A program made the translations under genes and the position numbers. Positions 14,989 through 23,117 of a stretch of DNA of 64,000 bases are shown in pieces. The stretch comes from Xanthomonas sp. (GTDB taxonomy: Bacteria; Pseudomonadota; Gammaproteobacteria; Xanthomonadales; Xanthomonadaceae), in the NCBI GenBank assembly GCA_018262705.1, contig JADFDQ010000005.1, positions 62,001 to 126,000 on the forward strand. The letters run 5' to 3'. The first letter of the stretch is position 1; every line of letters starts with the position of its first letter. The notes under the pieces are model-generated. The model did no database searches and was not told the DNA's origin. It was given only the letters and a program-made list of their open reading frames with translations.

Positions 14989-15573
14989 CTAGCTGGAAGC
15001 TCGCGTCCTGCGTCCTTCGGCGACCCGGTTGGCATGGATCTTCGCCTCGATCTTGGCGTTCGTGCCCATGGCGGTGAGGTCGTTGCGGATCGTCTGGCCC
15101 GTTACGGCCAGCTTCTCGCCGATCCGCCCCAAGCTCCAACCTTTCTCGATCAGCGCCATGATCCTGGAGCGGCGCTTGTCGATGGCGGCGGCATACAGCG
15201 GATGCCGGATGCCCCGGCGAGCCCGCAATGGCGCCACCTTGTTCTCCCGATACTGGGCCTGCAGCGTCTTCGGCATCTTGTCTTTTATACGGGCGATGTC
15301 CCGGTAGATCGCCGTCTTACCGATGCCAAGCTCGTCGGCGATGGCCTGGCCGGTCTTGCCAGCGCGGATCATGTCCAAGATCTTGCGCTCGCGTTCCTGG
15401 GGCGTAAGCCGCTTGCGCTTGCGAACCCGTAGCTCGTCCATCAGCTGATACAGACGCTGCCTGGACACGCCAATTTCCCTGGCGATGCCCGACTGGCTGA
15501 CGCCTTGCTTGTAAAGCGAGCGGATCAGGTCGTCGCGCTCGGCGCCGGCGGGCATGGTTCGCTTCTTGGCCAT
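14989..15573 (-). CDS. Multi-HTH regulator, paralogue 2
   Basis: The product is 194 aa with the same layout as the downstream paralogue: LIRSLYKQGVSQSGIAREIG then SRQRLYQLM; DMIRAGKTGQAIADELG then KTAIYRDIA; and a third unit ALIEKGWSLGRIGEKLAVTG then QTIRNDLTAM. The tail is basic. The ATG at 15573 is preferred to an upstream in-frame ATG because it lies just after a promoter. Two adjacent paralogues suggest a duplication followed by divergence in target or ligand. Confidence 0.65.
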   Translation of the reverse strand: MAKKRTMPAGAERDDLIRSLYKQGVSQSGIAREIGVSRQRLYQLMDELRVRKRKRLTPQERERKILDMIRAGKTGQAIADELGIGKTAIYRDIARIKDKMPKTLQAQYRENKVAPLRARRGIRHPLYAAAIDKRRSRIMALIEKGWSLGRIGEKLAVTGQTIRNDLTAMGTNAKIEAKIHANRVAEGRRTRASS

Positions 15574-15581
15574 GCAGCGGA

Positions 15582-15610
15582 TAGTCCACAATCATTCAAC
15601 CGCATGTCAA
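15582..15610 (-). promoter_or_regulatory. Promoter of multi-HTH paralogue 2
   Basis: TTGACA at 15610-15605 with GGACTA at 15587-15582 (17-bp spacing; 16 or 18 also possible). The ATG at 15573 is 8-10 nt away, so a very short or absent leader is expected. The -35 is not followed by GCGGGCCG. Confidence 0.4.
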
Positions 15611-15623
15611 GGCGGCGCCCATG

Positions 15624-15646
15624 AAAAACCCCGGATTGCTCCGGGG
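15624..15646 (-). terminator. Rho-independent terminator
   Basis: Read on the minus strand, CCCCGG, a 6-nt loop and CCGGGG are followed by TTTTT. It ends the minus-strand run that includes the genes at 15809-19376. Confidence 0.7.
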
Positions 15647-15808
15647 TGTCGCTCCTGCGCTTGGTGGCGGGGTTTCCCTACCGCCGGCCCCCTTCGCGGA
15701 CGCGCCTGGCTTGATTGGGCAAGTCGGCTGCGGGTGTCCGTTCTGATTGACTGGGTGCGATGGCCTGGGCGACGGGGTTAGCTTGCCTGGCAGCACGGGG
15801 GATGAATA

Positions 15809-16225
15809 TCAGGCACCACCCTGCTGTCGGGTCAGAAATTCCTGAGCCATTGCTTCCCAGTCCACGCCCTTGAGGTCGCGTGCCAGGTAGCTGGCGCACA
15901 GCATTCGGCCATCGGGACGCCCGTTGGCAACAGCATCGGCGGCCACCAGGACGGCCTTCATCAGGTCCGCCCGCGTCCTGCCGTCCTGTTGCCAGTCCTG
16001 CGGGATGGTGGCCAGGGCCGCGATGGCTTCCTGCCCGCACAAGTATTGGAGCGCGGTCATCAGCGACCAGTTCAAGCCGACTTCACCTCGCAAGCGAACG
16101 CCGGCTGCCTTGTCCTCCAGCTTCCCTTCCATGACATCGAGCAACACTAGACCCGCGGCAATGGTCTTGCCTTGCGGCGTGAGGTGGCTCTTCTTCGCGG
16201 GAAAGGGACTGCGGGGTGTGCGCAC
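15809..16225 (-). CDS. Hypothetical protein paired with a PD-(D/E)XK nuclease
   Basis: The product is 138 aa from a GTG at 16225, two bases after the stop of the nuclease gene. The frame is open further upstream, but that part is antisense-like Arg/Gly/Gln-rich text with no sense in codon usage, so it is rejected. The visible protein is helical (LVLLDVMEGKLEDKAAGVRL, then MTALQYLCGQEAIAALATIP) without known motifs. Coupling to the nuclease suggests a partner or immunity-like role. Confidence 0.5.
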   Translation of the reverse strand: MRTPRSPFPAKKSHLTPQGKTIAAGLVLLDVMEGKLEDKAAGVRLRGEVGLNWSLMTALQYLCGQEAIAALATIPQDWQQDGRTRADLMKAVLVAADAVANGRPDGRMLCASYLARDLKGVDWEAMAQEFLTRQQGGA

Positions 16226-16227
16226 GG

Positions 16228-16965
16228 CTACAGGTCCAGCTCGTTCTTGAACTTGCCCAGCAGCTCGTTCGTGTAGAAGTAGTCGGGCTCGTGCTTGGCC
16301 GCGCGCATCATGACCTGGAACTCCGGGTTGTCCGGATCCTCGGCATTGAACTTGACCAGGCCAATACCGACGACGCCGGCCAACGCATCCAGGCGCTTGA
16401 GGTCCTTCGAATTGGCGGTGCGGGGCACTGCGATGTAGACGCGGTGGGCAAACAGCTTGTAGGCACAAGCCTGGCCAAAAGCGACGATCAGGCTGGCCGT
16501 GTCGATTTTGATTTCTACGGCGATCACTTCCTCCGTGAACTGGATCGGGTCCGTCTTGCGCGGCCGATACAGTCCGATGACATCGGGCGTGCCCCACTTC
16601 CCGCCTGCGGAATTGCCGCCGATCGACTTGGCTACGGTCGCCTCGTCGAGCTCGTCCACTAGCCACTCGGCGAACGGCTTGTAGAAGTCCTGCTCCCGGA
16701 ACTTGGAACTGCTGGCCACCGGGGGCGTGTCCATGCCGGTGTCATCGTCGGCGCCATGGACCGCATACACGCCGCGATCGGGCCGGACGATGTCGTCGGG
16801 CAAGTGGTTGCGGAAGTGATGCAACGAGCCGGTGATCGTGTTGGGGTTGATGTCCGGATGCTTGCCGCGCACCAACTTGGATAGCTCGGCCCAGCGGATC
16901 CCTGTGGGATGGGCACGAATGATCTGGGCTGCGGTCTCCCCAACTTGCTTCCTGATCGTCGTCAT
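16228..16965 (-). CDS. HTH plus PD-(D/E)XK nuclease-like protein
   Basis: The product is 245 aa. The N-terminal 70 residues look like a winged helix (ETAAQIIRAHPTGIRWAELS, then PNTITGSLHHFRNHLPDDIV and GVYAVH). A restriction-like nuclease core lies at about residues 110-185: GTPDVIGLY, EEVIAVEIKIDTASL (E-x-K), then FGQACAYKLFAHRVYIAVP. This is the Asp...Glu-x-Lys plus trailing helix order of PD-(D/E)XK enzymes. It sits 2 nt downstream of an SRAP gene. It may be a restriction, repair or defence nuclease; the target is unknown. Confidence 0.65.
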   Translation of the reverse strand: MTTIRKQVGETAAQIIRAHPTGIRWAELSKLVRGKHPDINPNTITGSLHHFRNHLPDDIVRPDRGVYAVHGADDDTGMDTPPVASSSKFREQDFYKPFAEWLVDELDEATVAKSIGGNSAGGKWGTPDVIGLYRPRKTDPIQFTEEVIAVEIKIDTASLIVAFGQACAYKLFAHRVYIAVPRTANSKDLKRLDALAGVVGIGLVKFNAEDPDNPEFQVMMRAAKHEPDYFYTNELLGKFKNELDL

Positions 16966-16967
16966 TC

Positions 16968-17942
16968 CTATGCTGCCTCCTGCATGACTTCGTAATACGG
17001 ATGCCGCTTGTCGTCGAAGATGGCGAACAGCGCATCCAGGTTGTTGGGATCCGGGTTGAGCCAGGCATCGACATGCTCGGGCTTGATGTTGATGACCGTC
17101 CGGTCATGCCCAGCCGCGGCCACTTCCGGCTCGGGCTCGTCCGTGATCGCAGCGAAGCTGTAGAGGTCGGGTTCCTGGCCCGTGGGGTCGGTCCACTTGC
17201 TCCACAGGCAGGCGACATACATGGTTTCGCCCGTGCGCGGCCGGAAGTGGATCTCCTTGTTGCCACCCTTCCCGTCGTCGACATTCTCACAGAAGGTCTC
17301 GGCCAGCATTAGCGCGTGCGTGTGGCCGAACTGTCGCCGCCAGAACTTCGTCAGGTTGTCGCGCCTGGCGTTGTATTTGCCCGAAATCTTGCCATCCCTG
17401 GTGCGGTCTGTAGATGGATCCATGCCGCAGGGCCGGCAGTGGTAGCGCATGGGCCGCACCACCTTCCGGCCGTTCTCAACGAACAGGACCGGCACATACC
17501 AGTCGGGGAAAATGCGGTTGTCCTTCACCGGCTCCAGCGTCGTGCGCTTGGCATCGGCGATCCAGCGCTTGAGCTGCTTGATCTTGTTCCCGGCCACCCG
17601 CTGATCGTTGAGCGCGGCCTTGGTCTCCTTGACCGCCAGCTTTCGCTCGGCATCGGCGAGACGCTTGACCTGCTTGAACAGCTCCTGTTCGCTTTCCGAG
17701 ACCCGGGTGGCATTCCACTCCTGGATTAGGGCATGGATCTTCTCCTCCAGCTCCGTTTTCGGGTGGAGGAAATTCAGGTCCATGCCCTTGGGGATCTTCG
17801 GCGCGTCGGATGCACGCTGGCGGACCCGATATTTCTCGTCGCGCTGCAGGTAGAGATCCCAGAACGCCTTGATGTCGATGTCGGCGCCAAACTCGTCGAT
17901 GTAGGCCTTGTAGAGCGTCCAGGCTTCAGCGGAATAGCACAT
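16968..17942 (-). CDS. SRAP domain protein (HMCES/YedK-like) with large insertion
   Basis: The product is 324 aa. SRAP proteins crosslink to abasic sites in single-stranded DNA through Cys2, and this one begins MCYSA. Other active-site candidates are Asn191 in YNAR, Glu219 in ETFCEN and His279 in GHDRTVI. Typical members have about 220 residues. Here a charged coiled-coil insertion (about residues 40-140, with KQVKRLADAERKLAVKETKA) separates the N-terminal Cys from the core. An extra Cys pair (YHCRPCGMD) lies just before the core. It is in an operon with a nuclease and close to umuDC, suggesting a DNA damage role. Confidence 0.85.
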   Translation of the reverse strand: MCYSAEAWTLYKAYIDEFGADIDIKAFWDLYLQRDEKYRVRQRASDAPKIPKGMDLNFLHPKTELEEKIHALIQEWNATRVSESEQELFKQVKRLADAERKLAVKETKAALNDQRVAGNKIKQLKRWIADAKRTTLEPVKDNRIFPDWYVPVLFVENGRKVVRPMRYHCRPCGMDPSTDRTRDGKISGKYNARRDNLTKFWRRQFGHTHALMLAETFCENVDDGKGGNKEIHFRPRTGETMYVACLWSKWTDPTGQEPDLYSFAAITDEPEPEVAAAGHDRTVINIKPEHVDAWLNPDPNNLDALFAIFDDKRHPYYEVMQEAA

Positions 17943-17956
17943 CTAATTCCTCCAGC

Positions 17957-18184
17957 TCATGTATCTGCGTCCACGCCTACCAGGTAGCGACCATGCTTGG
18001 CCAGCATGGCGGCGATGCGGTCGGACACCAGGAGCGCGTGCGCGCCGGCCTGGTCCTCGATCACATCAGCCTCGCCCGCGAAAGCCATCCAGAAGTCGCC
18101 CGGATCGGGGTTGGCCTCGATGAGCGCTGGCAGGCGTCCTTCAAGATCGGCCAACTGGCGTTCCAGGTCAGGCGGCAGATGCAT
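17957..18184 (-). CDS. Small hypothetical protein
   Basis: The product is 75 aa, helical and acidic (LERQLADLEGRLPALIEANP, then FWMAFAGEADVIEDQAGA). Its first 17 bp overlap the end of the HEPN gene, so the two are probably translationally coupled. A small acidic protein coupled to a HEPN protein could be an antitoxin or accessory, but there is no sequence signature for that. Confidence 0.5.
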   Translation of the reverse strand: MHLPPDLERQLADLEGRLPALIEANPDPGDFWMAFAGEADVIEDQAGAHALLVSDRIAAMLAKHGRYLVGVDADT

Positions 18185-19376
18185 CGTCTTCGTCCTCCAT
18201 CACAAAGAAGGAGGCCATGTTCAAAACCGAAATGGCCCGCAGGCTGTTGACCTCGCTGCCATAGTTCGGATCGGTGCCATGCAGCACCGCGTGCCGGTTC
18301 AGCCCGTCGAAGTTGGCCGGGAGCTTGTTCGTGTTCTGCGTCAGCGGAATGTCGACATAGAACGCGGCCATGAAGATCACGCGCGTGTCGTCGTCGGGGA
18401 GCTGGTCCAGCACTTCCTGCAGATTGGCGGAGGACTTTTTCGAGAAGAGCTGCCGCCGGTGCTTATCGTGGATGACACCGTCCGCCTGGGCCAGCAACAC
18501 CGGAATACTCAGGGCATAGCGACCTTCCCGATGCGCCGCGAACGCATCGGCGATGATCGCCGCCCGCGCCGGATGGCGTTCGACCAGCGCCTTCTCGATC
18601 TCGCCCAGGCGCTCGCGGAAGTAGTCCATCAGCCATTGCTGAGCTTCTTGCTCCTCGCCTCCTTCGATCGCCTCCACCAGGTCCTCCCCCCAGGTGTGGG
18701 GCATTTCGGGATCCAGGCACCATCCCCGCCCCATCAGCACGGCCAACTGCGCACGCAGGCGCGCCGGCATTTCCTGCATCTGGCGGCTGAAGTCGTCTAG
18801 GAGCGAGCGCCACTGCTGCAGCTGCTCGCGTTGCTCCTCCTGATAGGCCTTCAGCCAGTCACGCGCGCCATGGAACGGATCCAGCAACTCCTGAAGCTGT
18901 TTCCGGTAGTCGGCGGTTTGCTGCGCCAGGGTGTCCCTGAACCCGGCCAGGGGATCAGTGATCGCCTTGATCTGCTCGCGGAACTGCTCCATCGGATCAC
19001 GGAACATCGCCGCGATCTGCTCCTGGGCTTTGAGCATGGGGCTCTCGGTCAAGGCGCGCAGTTCTTCCTGGGCCCTGCGCGTGGGCTCCAGCTGCAAGGC
19101 CTCCAGCGCCTCACGCGCCTGCCGCATGGGGTCCAGCTGCTCCCTGAATTCGGCGAGGGGATCGACCAGCTGCTCCCGAGCATGCTTGAGCGGATCCAGC
19201 AACTCCCTGGCTTCGCGCAGAGGGTCGGCCAGCTCGCGCGCGTAGCGCATCGGATCCATCAGTTCCTTGGCTTCGCGCAGGGGATCCAGCGTGTCCCGGA
19301 ACTGCCGCAGGGGATCTGCCAGGCGGGCGATCCGCTCCAGCTCCTCCCGTCGGCGCTTGGAAAACTCGTCTTCCAT
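18168..19376 (-). CDS. Large repeat protein with C-terminal HEPN-like RX4H motif
   Basis: The product is 402 aa. Residues about 18-100 hold a run of degenerate DPLREAREL-type repeats (RQFRDTLDPLREAKELMDPM, then ARELADPLREARELLDPLKH), predicted as a long coiled rod. After a second helical region the C-terminal 150 residues contain HREGRYALSIPVLLAQADGV and end with NRHAVLHG (Arg361, His366), followed by YGSEVNSLRAIS. RX4H with a following Gly is the HEPN RNase signature, though one motif alone is not proof. The divergent gene at 19461 carries its own RX4H. Confidence 0.6.
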   Translation of the reverse strand: MEDEFSKRRREELERIARLADPLRQFRDTLDPLREAKELMDPMRYARELADPLREARELLDPLKHAREQLVDPLAEFREQLDPMRQAREALEALQLEPTRRAQEELRALTESPMLKAQEQIAAMFRDPMEQFREQIKAITDPLAGFRDTLAQQTADYRKQLQELLDPFHGARDWLKAYQEEQREQLQQWRSLLDDFSRQMQEMPARLRAQLAVLMGRGWCLDPEMPHTWGEDLVEAIEGGEEQEAQQWLMDYFRERLGEIEKALVERHPARAAIIADAFAAHREGRYALSIPVLLAQADGVIHDKHRRQLFSKKSSANLQEVLDQLPDDDTRVIFMAAFYVDIPLTQNTNKLPANFDGLNRHAVLHGTDPNYGSEVNSLRAISVLNMASFFVMEDEDDASAA

Positions 19377-19460
19377 ACGCCAATCCTAGCCCGTTCAGGG
19401 ATTTAGGGGAGTGCGTGCCCGGCCAAGGCACCCGCAGGGCGAGGGCGCTACGATGCCGCC

Positions 19461-19946
19461 ATGCCCGTCTCCGACCCCCTCGCCTTCCAGCTGCTGCGCG
19501 CCTTCGGCCGGCTCGAATACAAGCTCAAGCAGCGCTCGGGCTTCCTCCGTGCCGACGGCTACGGCAATGCCATGGTCGACTGGCGGGCAGTCAACGCCGC
19601 GATCGCGGCCCTACCGGCTGGGAGCCTCCAGGCGCGCCTGTCGGAACGCACGCTGGACAAGGTGCTGGGTGGAGCGCGCAACCGGCCGAAAGTGCAGGTC
19701 GTCGAGGAAGTTGAAGGGCGACAAGAGGCTCGTTTCGTCGTCCGGGACCTGGACCTCGATGACGCCCGCGCGTTGGTGGAGGCTGCAAAACGGGTGCGGA
19801 ACAACCTCTTCCACGGCGGCAAGGAAGACCCTGAGGAGCAGCCGTTCGATGGCGATGACGACGAATGGGCGGAAGCGGCGCTGGATGTCTCGCAAAAGCT
19901 CCTGGATCTCGTTGACCGGGGAGTATTCGGGCCGGCGGGCCGCTAG
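19461..19946 (+). CDS. HEPN-like protein (RNNLFHGGK motif)
   Basis: The product is 161 aa, all-helical by pattern. The stretch AKRVRNNLFHGGKE (Arg113 to His118) matches the RX4H signature of HEPN domains, many of which are RNases in toxin-antitoxin and abortive infection systems. An N-terminal FQLLRAFGRLEYKLKQ helix and a C-terminal WAEAALDVSQKLLDLVD helix complete a four-helix layout. No paired minimal nucleotidyltransferase gene is seen beside it; the neighbour is the divergent repeat/HEPN gene. Ribosome site is weak. Confidence 0.65.
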   Translation: MPVSDPLAFQLLRAFGRLEYKLKQRSGFLRADGYGNAMVDWRAVNAAIAALPAGSLQARLSERTLDKVLGGARNRPKVQVVEEVEGRQEARFVVRDLDLDDARALVEAAKRVRNNLFHGGKEDPEEQPFDGDDDEWAEAALDVSQKLLDLVDRGVFGPAGR

Positions 19947-20133
19947 CCTTATTCGCGCGTGAAACACCGCCCACCGAAGTTCAAGCCGTTGTTCCACGCC
20001 TCGCGCCCCTAGCTGCATCAAGGGCTGCGGCTCGTTCAGGGAATTACTAATGGCAGGGCCGCGCCGCGGGTCCTAGGCTGGCCTCCCAGTGGCTGTCTCA
20101 CTGGGTGCAACTTCCCAGCCCGACGATCCCGCC

Positions 20134-20583
20134 ATGCTCGACATCGAACCCACTCCTCATCGCCTCCTGGGCCGCGCGCCCGAAACGCTGCGGCACTGGC
20201 CGCGACCCCTGCTCCACCATCGCGCCACCTGCGGGTTCCCCAGCCCAGCGGAAGACCACATGGGCGCGGATCTGGATCTCAACGAGCACCTGATCCGCAA
20301 TCCGCTGGCCACCTTCTTCGTCCAGGCCGAGGGCCAGTCGATGGAAGGGCTGGGCATCTTTCCTGGGGACATCCTGGTCGTCGACCGCAGCATCACCGCG
20401 AAGCACGGCGCGATCATCATGTGTCTGCTCGACGGTGGCTACACGGTCAAGAGCCTGGCCATACGCGGCAAGCGCATCGAGCTTCACTCGGGCAACGCCG
20501 ATCACCCACCCATGATTCTGTCGCCCGAGCAGGAGCTACAGATCTGGGGTGTGGTTCTGTGGTCCATCACCCGGCACGGATGA
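20134..20583 (+). CDS. umuD: UmuD-like S24 peptidase
   Basis: The product is 149 aa. UmuD is self-cleaved after RecA stimulation, then forms DNA polymerase V with UmuC. The cleavage Cys-Gly is CG at residues 33-34 (ATCGFPSP). The catalytic Ser69 lies in GQSMEGLGIFPGDILVVDRS and Lys106 in GGYTVKSL. An in-frame GTG at 20089 would extend the N-terminus; the ATG at 20134 gives a length near that of E. coli UmuD (139 aa). No clear LexA box was found upstream. The ATG of umuC lies 2 nt after the stop. Confidence 0.9.
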   Translation: MLDIEPTPHRLLGRAPETLRHWPRPLLHHRATCGFPSPAEDHMGADLDLNEHLIRNPLATFFVQAEGQSMEGLGIFPGDILVVDRSITAKHGAIIMCLLDGGYTVKSLAIRGKRIELHSGNADHPPMILSPEQELQIWGVVLWSITRHG

Positions 20584-20585
20584 CC

Positions 20586-21833
20586 ATGTTCGGCCTCCAG
20601 GACGGCAACAACTACTACGCCAGCTGCGAGCGCGTGTTCGATCCGCGATTGCGCGGCAAGCCCGTGGTCGTGTTGTCGAACAACGACGGGTGCGCCATTG
20701 CGCGCAGCCAGGAAGCCAAACGGCTGGGCGTGAAGATGGGCCAGCCCATCCACGAGGTGCCACCCGAGGTGCGCCGCCAGCTGGCCATCAAGTCGGCCAA
20801 CTTCGGCCTGTATGGCGACCTGTCGGCTCGGATCGTGGGGATCCTGCGCGACCTCATGCCCTCGGTCGAAATCTATTCGATCGACGAGAACTTTTTCCGC
20901 TTCCCGGAGACCGGGTGTCGCATCGAAGTCGCGCACGAAGCCCGCGCGCGCATCGAGCGTTGGATCGGCATCCCCAACTGCATCGGTATCGGCCCCACCA
21001 AGACCCTGGCCAAGATGGCCAACAAGATCGCCAAGGGCGGCGCCGGCATCGTAGACCTGGCCGATCCGCATGTCCGCGAAGCGCACCTTGCGAAATTCCC
21101 CGTGGAAGATGTCTGGGGCGTAGGTCGCAAGTTCGCCGCGCGCTTGGGCGCCGAAGGCATCCTGACCGCAGGCGACCTGGTCGCCGCCGATGCGGAAACG
21201 CTGCGCTCACGCTATGGCGTGGTGCTGGCCAGGACGCAGCGCGAATTACAGGGCGTCCCTTGCTCGGACCTGGTCGAAACGGAACCCGATCGCCAGCAAA
21301 TCGTGTCCTCCCGATCCTTCGGACGAGAGTGCTGGGAGCTTGAGGATGTCCAGGAAGCCGTGGCCACCTTCGCGTCCATTGCAGCGGAGAAGCTACGCGG
21401 CCGCTCGCTCATGTGCTCGGGCGTGTGGGTCTGGCTCAACACCAACCCCTTCAAGCCCGACGCCAAGCAATACCACCCGTCGAAAGCCTTCAACCTGATC
21501 GCGCCCAGCTGCGATACACGCGAGATCTCGATGGTGGCTAGGGCGCTGGCCAAGGCGATGTATCGCAAGGGCTACCGCTACAAGAAAGCGGGCGTGGGCC
21601 TGCTCGACCTGACGCACGGGGACATGCACCAGGGCGATCTGTTCGCCGGCATCGATCCCCGAAGCCGCGCGATGATGGATGTGCTGGACCGTGTCAACGC
21701 GAAGTTTGGCCGCGGCACCATGGGGCTTGCGGCCAGTGCGCTGGCCTCCCGCAGGCCCGTGTGGGCCATGAACCAGAAGCAGCTGTCCCCTGCTTACACT
21801 TCGCGGTGGGATCAGCTGCTCCGGGTGCGGTAG
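20586..21833 (+). CDS. umuC: UmuC, error-prone DNA polymerase V catalytic subunit
   Basis: The product is 415 aa, a Y-family polymerase. The start GLQDGNNYYASCERVFDPRL holds the first metal-binding Asp and the steric-gate tyrosine region. VVLSNNDGCAIARSQEAKRL and YSIDENFF (usually SIDEAF) supply the second acidic pair. A little-finger domain follows, with RSFGRECWELEDV. The length is normal (E. coli 422 aa). Carriage of umuDC is common on conjugative elements. The product acts in translesion synthesis and mutagenesis. Confidence 0.95.
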   Translation: MFGLQDGNNYYASCERVFDPRLRGKPVVVLSNNDGCAIARSQEAKRLGVKMGQPIHEVPPEVRRQLAIKSANFGLYGDLSARIVGILRDLMPSVEIYSIDENFFRFPETGCRIEVAHEARARIERWIGIPNCIGIGPTKTLAKMANKIAKGGAGIVDLADPHVREAHLAKFPVEDVWGVGRKFAARLGAEGILTAGDLVAADAETLRSRYGVVLARTQRELQGVPCSDLVETEPDRQQIVSSRSFGRECWELEDVQEAVATFASIAAEKLRGRSLMCSGVWVWLNTNPFKPDAKQYHPSKAFNLIAPSCDTREISMVARALAKAMYRKGYRYKKAGVGLLDLTHGDMHQGDLFAGIDPRSRAMMDVLDRVNAKFGRGTMGLAASALASRRPVWAMNQKQLSPAYTSRWDQLLRVR

Positions 21834-21840
21834 GCGACGC

Positions 21841-22500
21841 CTACTCCTCGTCGTATCCGCGGTCGAACCCGAGCGAGAAGTCCAGGTTGGTTTCGATCAG
21901 GCCGCAGCGCCCCTCCTTACGGAAGGTATAGGTGGCCGTGAAGGTGCCGGCGTGGCCGCTATAGGGCCGTTCGGTGTCGACTTCACCGGTGTGCGATCCC
22001 GAGGCCATCAGCGTCCACTCGTCATCAGCCTCGGTGAGCGGGTCATACTCGTAGTCTTCGGTGTAGAACTCATCGATGTAGGCGTTAGTCTCGGCGTAAG
22101 CGCTGCTCACCGCGTCATCGCTGACGGCACGGGTCTGGACATCCTCGAAAACGAAGTCCTGGAAATCGTCCATCGACGCATGGAAGCGGCACGGGTTGCG
22201 TTCGTCGTCGACAGCCGTGGTGCATGCATCCACGACGGCCGCAACCAGCATCTGCGCATACTCCGCGTCCACCCCCAGCTTTGCCATCCGGGCGGGGAGT
22301 GCCGACCGTTGCAGAACAACATGGTCGGCCTCGGCAAACATCGCGCTGGGATCGACCGTGCGATCGAGCTTGAGAGCTGCGTAGGTCCCGTAGCCCAGCA
22401 GGGTGGCCAGCAACTCAAGGGCCGTGGTCTGGGACAGATCGACGCCCGACGAACGCAGCGTCTTGCGCGCCTGGACGGCGACGGTAGAGAGATTGATCAT
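21841..22500 (-). CDS. Hypothetical protein, acidic C-terminus
   Basis: The product is 219 aa. The N-terminal 60 residues (VAVQARKTLRSSGVDLSQTT, then LELLATLLGYGTYAALK) resemble a short helical module found at the start of several plasmid-borne proteins. The rest is acidic and rich in Tyr, Asp and Glu (YIDEFYTEDYEYDPLTEADD). No catalytic motif was recognised. It faces umuC with 7 bp between stops. Function unknown. Confidence 0.55.
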   Translation of the reverse strand: MINLSTVAVQARKTLRSSGVDLSQTTALELLATLLGYGTYAALKLDRTVDPSAMFAEADHVVLQRSALPARMAKLGVDAEYAQMLVAAVVDACTTAVDDERNPCRFHASMDDFQDFVFEDVQTRAVSDDAVSSAYAETNAYIDEFYTEDYEYDPLTEADDEWTLMASGSHTGEVDTERPYSGHAGTFTATYTFRKEGRCGLIETNLDFSLGFDRGYDEE

Positions 22501-22670
22501 TGTTCGGATTCCGCTTTAGACACGCCACGATGAGTGATTGCTCGCGACGCGTCCCGGACGATCCGAAGATGTAAGGGCGAGTTTCGCTAGAGATAGTGCT
22601 TGCCGGTTTTGGGCCACTCACAACCCAGGCTGGCGCCTGGGAACAACCTTACGCCCACCCGGCGCAGGGT

Positions 22671-23072
22671 TCAAGGTGCCTCGGCTTCGGCTGGCGCCAG
22701 CACGAAGTCCAGGTGCAGGCGCTTGAGCAGGGCGCGGGTCTGCTTGTTGGGCATGCGAGTGCTCACCAGCACCGCATCGCCCAGCGGCGCCCGTCGCATG
22801 GCAACGCGCTCGGCGCGCAGCACTGCCTTGTATTTGACGCACTGGTAGACGCCGCGCATGAGTTCAGCGTCGCTGGCATGGCTCGCCTTCACCTCGACGG
22901 CCAGGTATTGGGTGCCGTTGTCGAAGTAGGCATCCAGTCGATCACCTGAGCTCAAGCCGTGTTCGTTGGTGCCCTGCTCGAAGGTGCCGAAGTCGTCGAA
23001 CCATTCCGGGTGCCGGCGCACCCAGTCTTTGAGCGCCTTGTGTTCCTTGCTCTCCGCCTCGTAGGCGCGAGC
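22671..23072 (-). pseudogene. C-terminal fragment of a PD-(D/E)XK-like gene split by the IS
   Basis: The fragment encodes SGDRLDAYF followed by QYLAVEVKASHASDAELMRG and a conserved helix, a PD-(D/E)XK-like pattern (D...E-x-K). The frame continues directly into the fragment at 27818-28333 once the IS and one copy of its 9-bp target duplication are removed, giving an uninterrupted protein of about 302 aa. The break falls in a linker between the N-terminal domain and the nuclease-like domain. Confidence 0.8.
23064..23072. repeat. 9-bp target site duplication, left copy
   Basis: GGCGCGAGC flanks the left inverted repeat and is repeated at 27818-27826. Confidence 0.9.
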
Positions 23073-23097
23073 CTACCTGGGCTCTTTTAGGGTGGAC
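23073..23097 (+). repeat. 25-bp terminal inverted repeat, left end of IS
   Basis: Begins CTACCTGGGCTCTTTTAG and is a perfect inverse of 27793-27817. Confidence 0.95.
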
Positions 23098-23117
23098 GAG
23101 CACCAAAAACCTACCCC

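Noticed and set aside
16226-16666. Upstream extension of the 15809 frame
   Set aside because: It is in a shadow frame of the nuclease gene. The GTG at 16225, just after that gene's stop, is preferred.
20040-20056. LexA box upstream of umuD
   Set aside because: Only a half-site like TTACTAAT is seen. A full operator could not be recognised.
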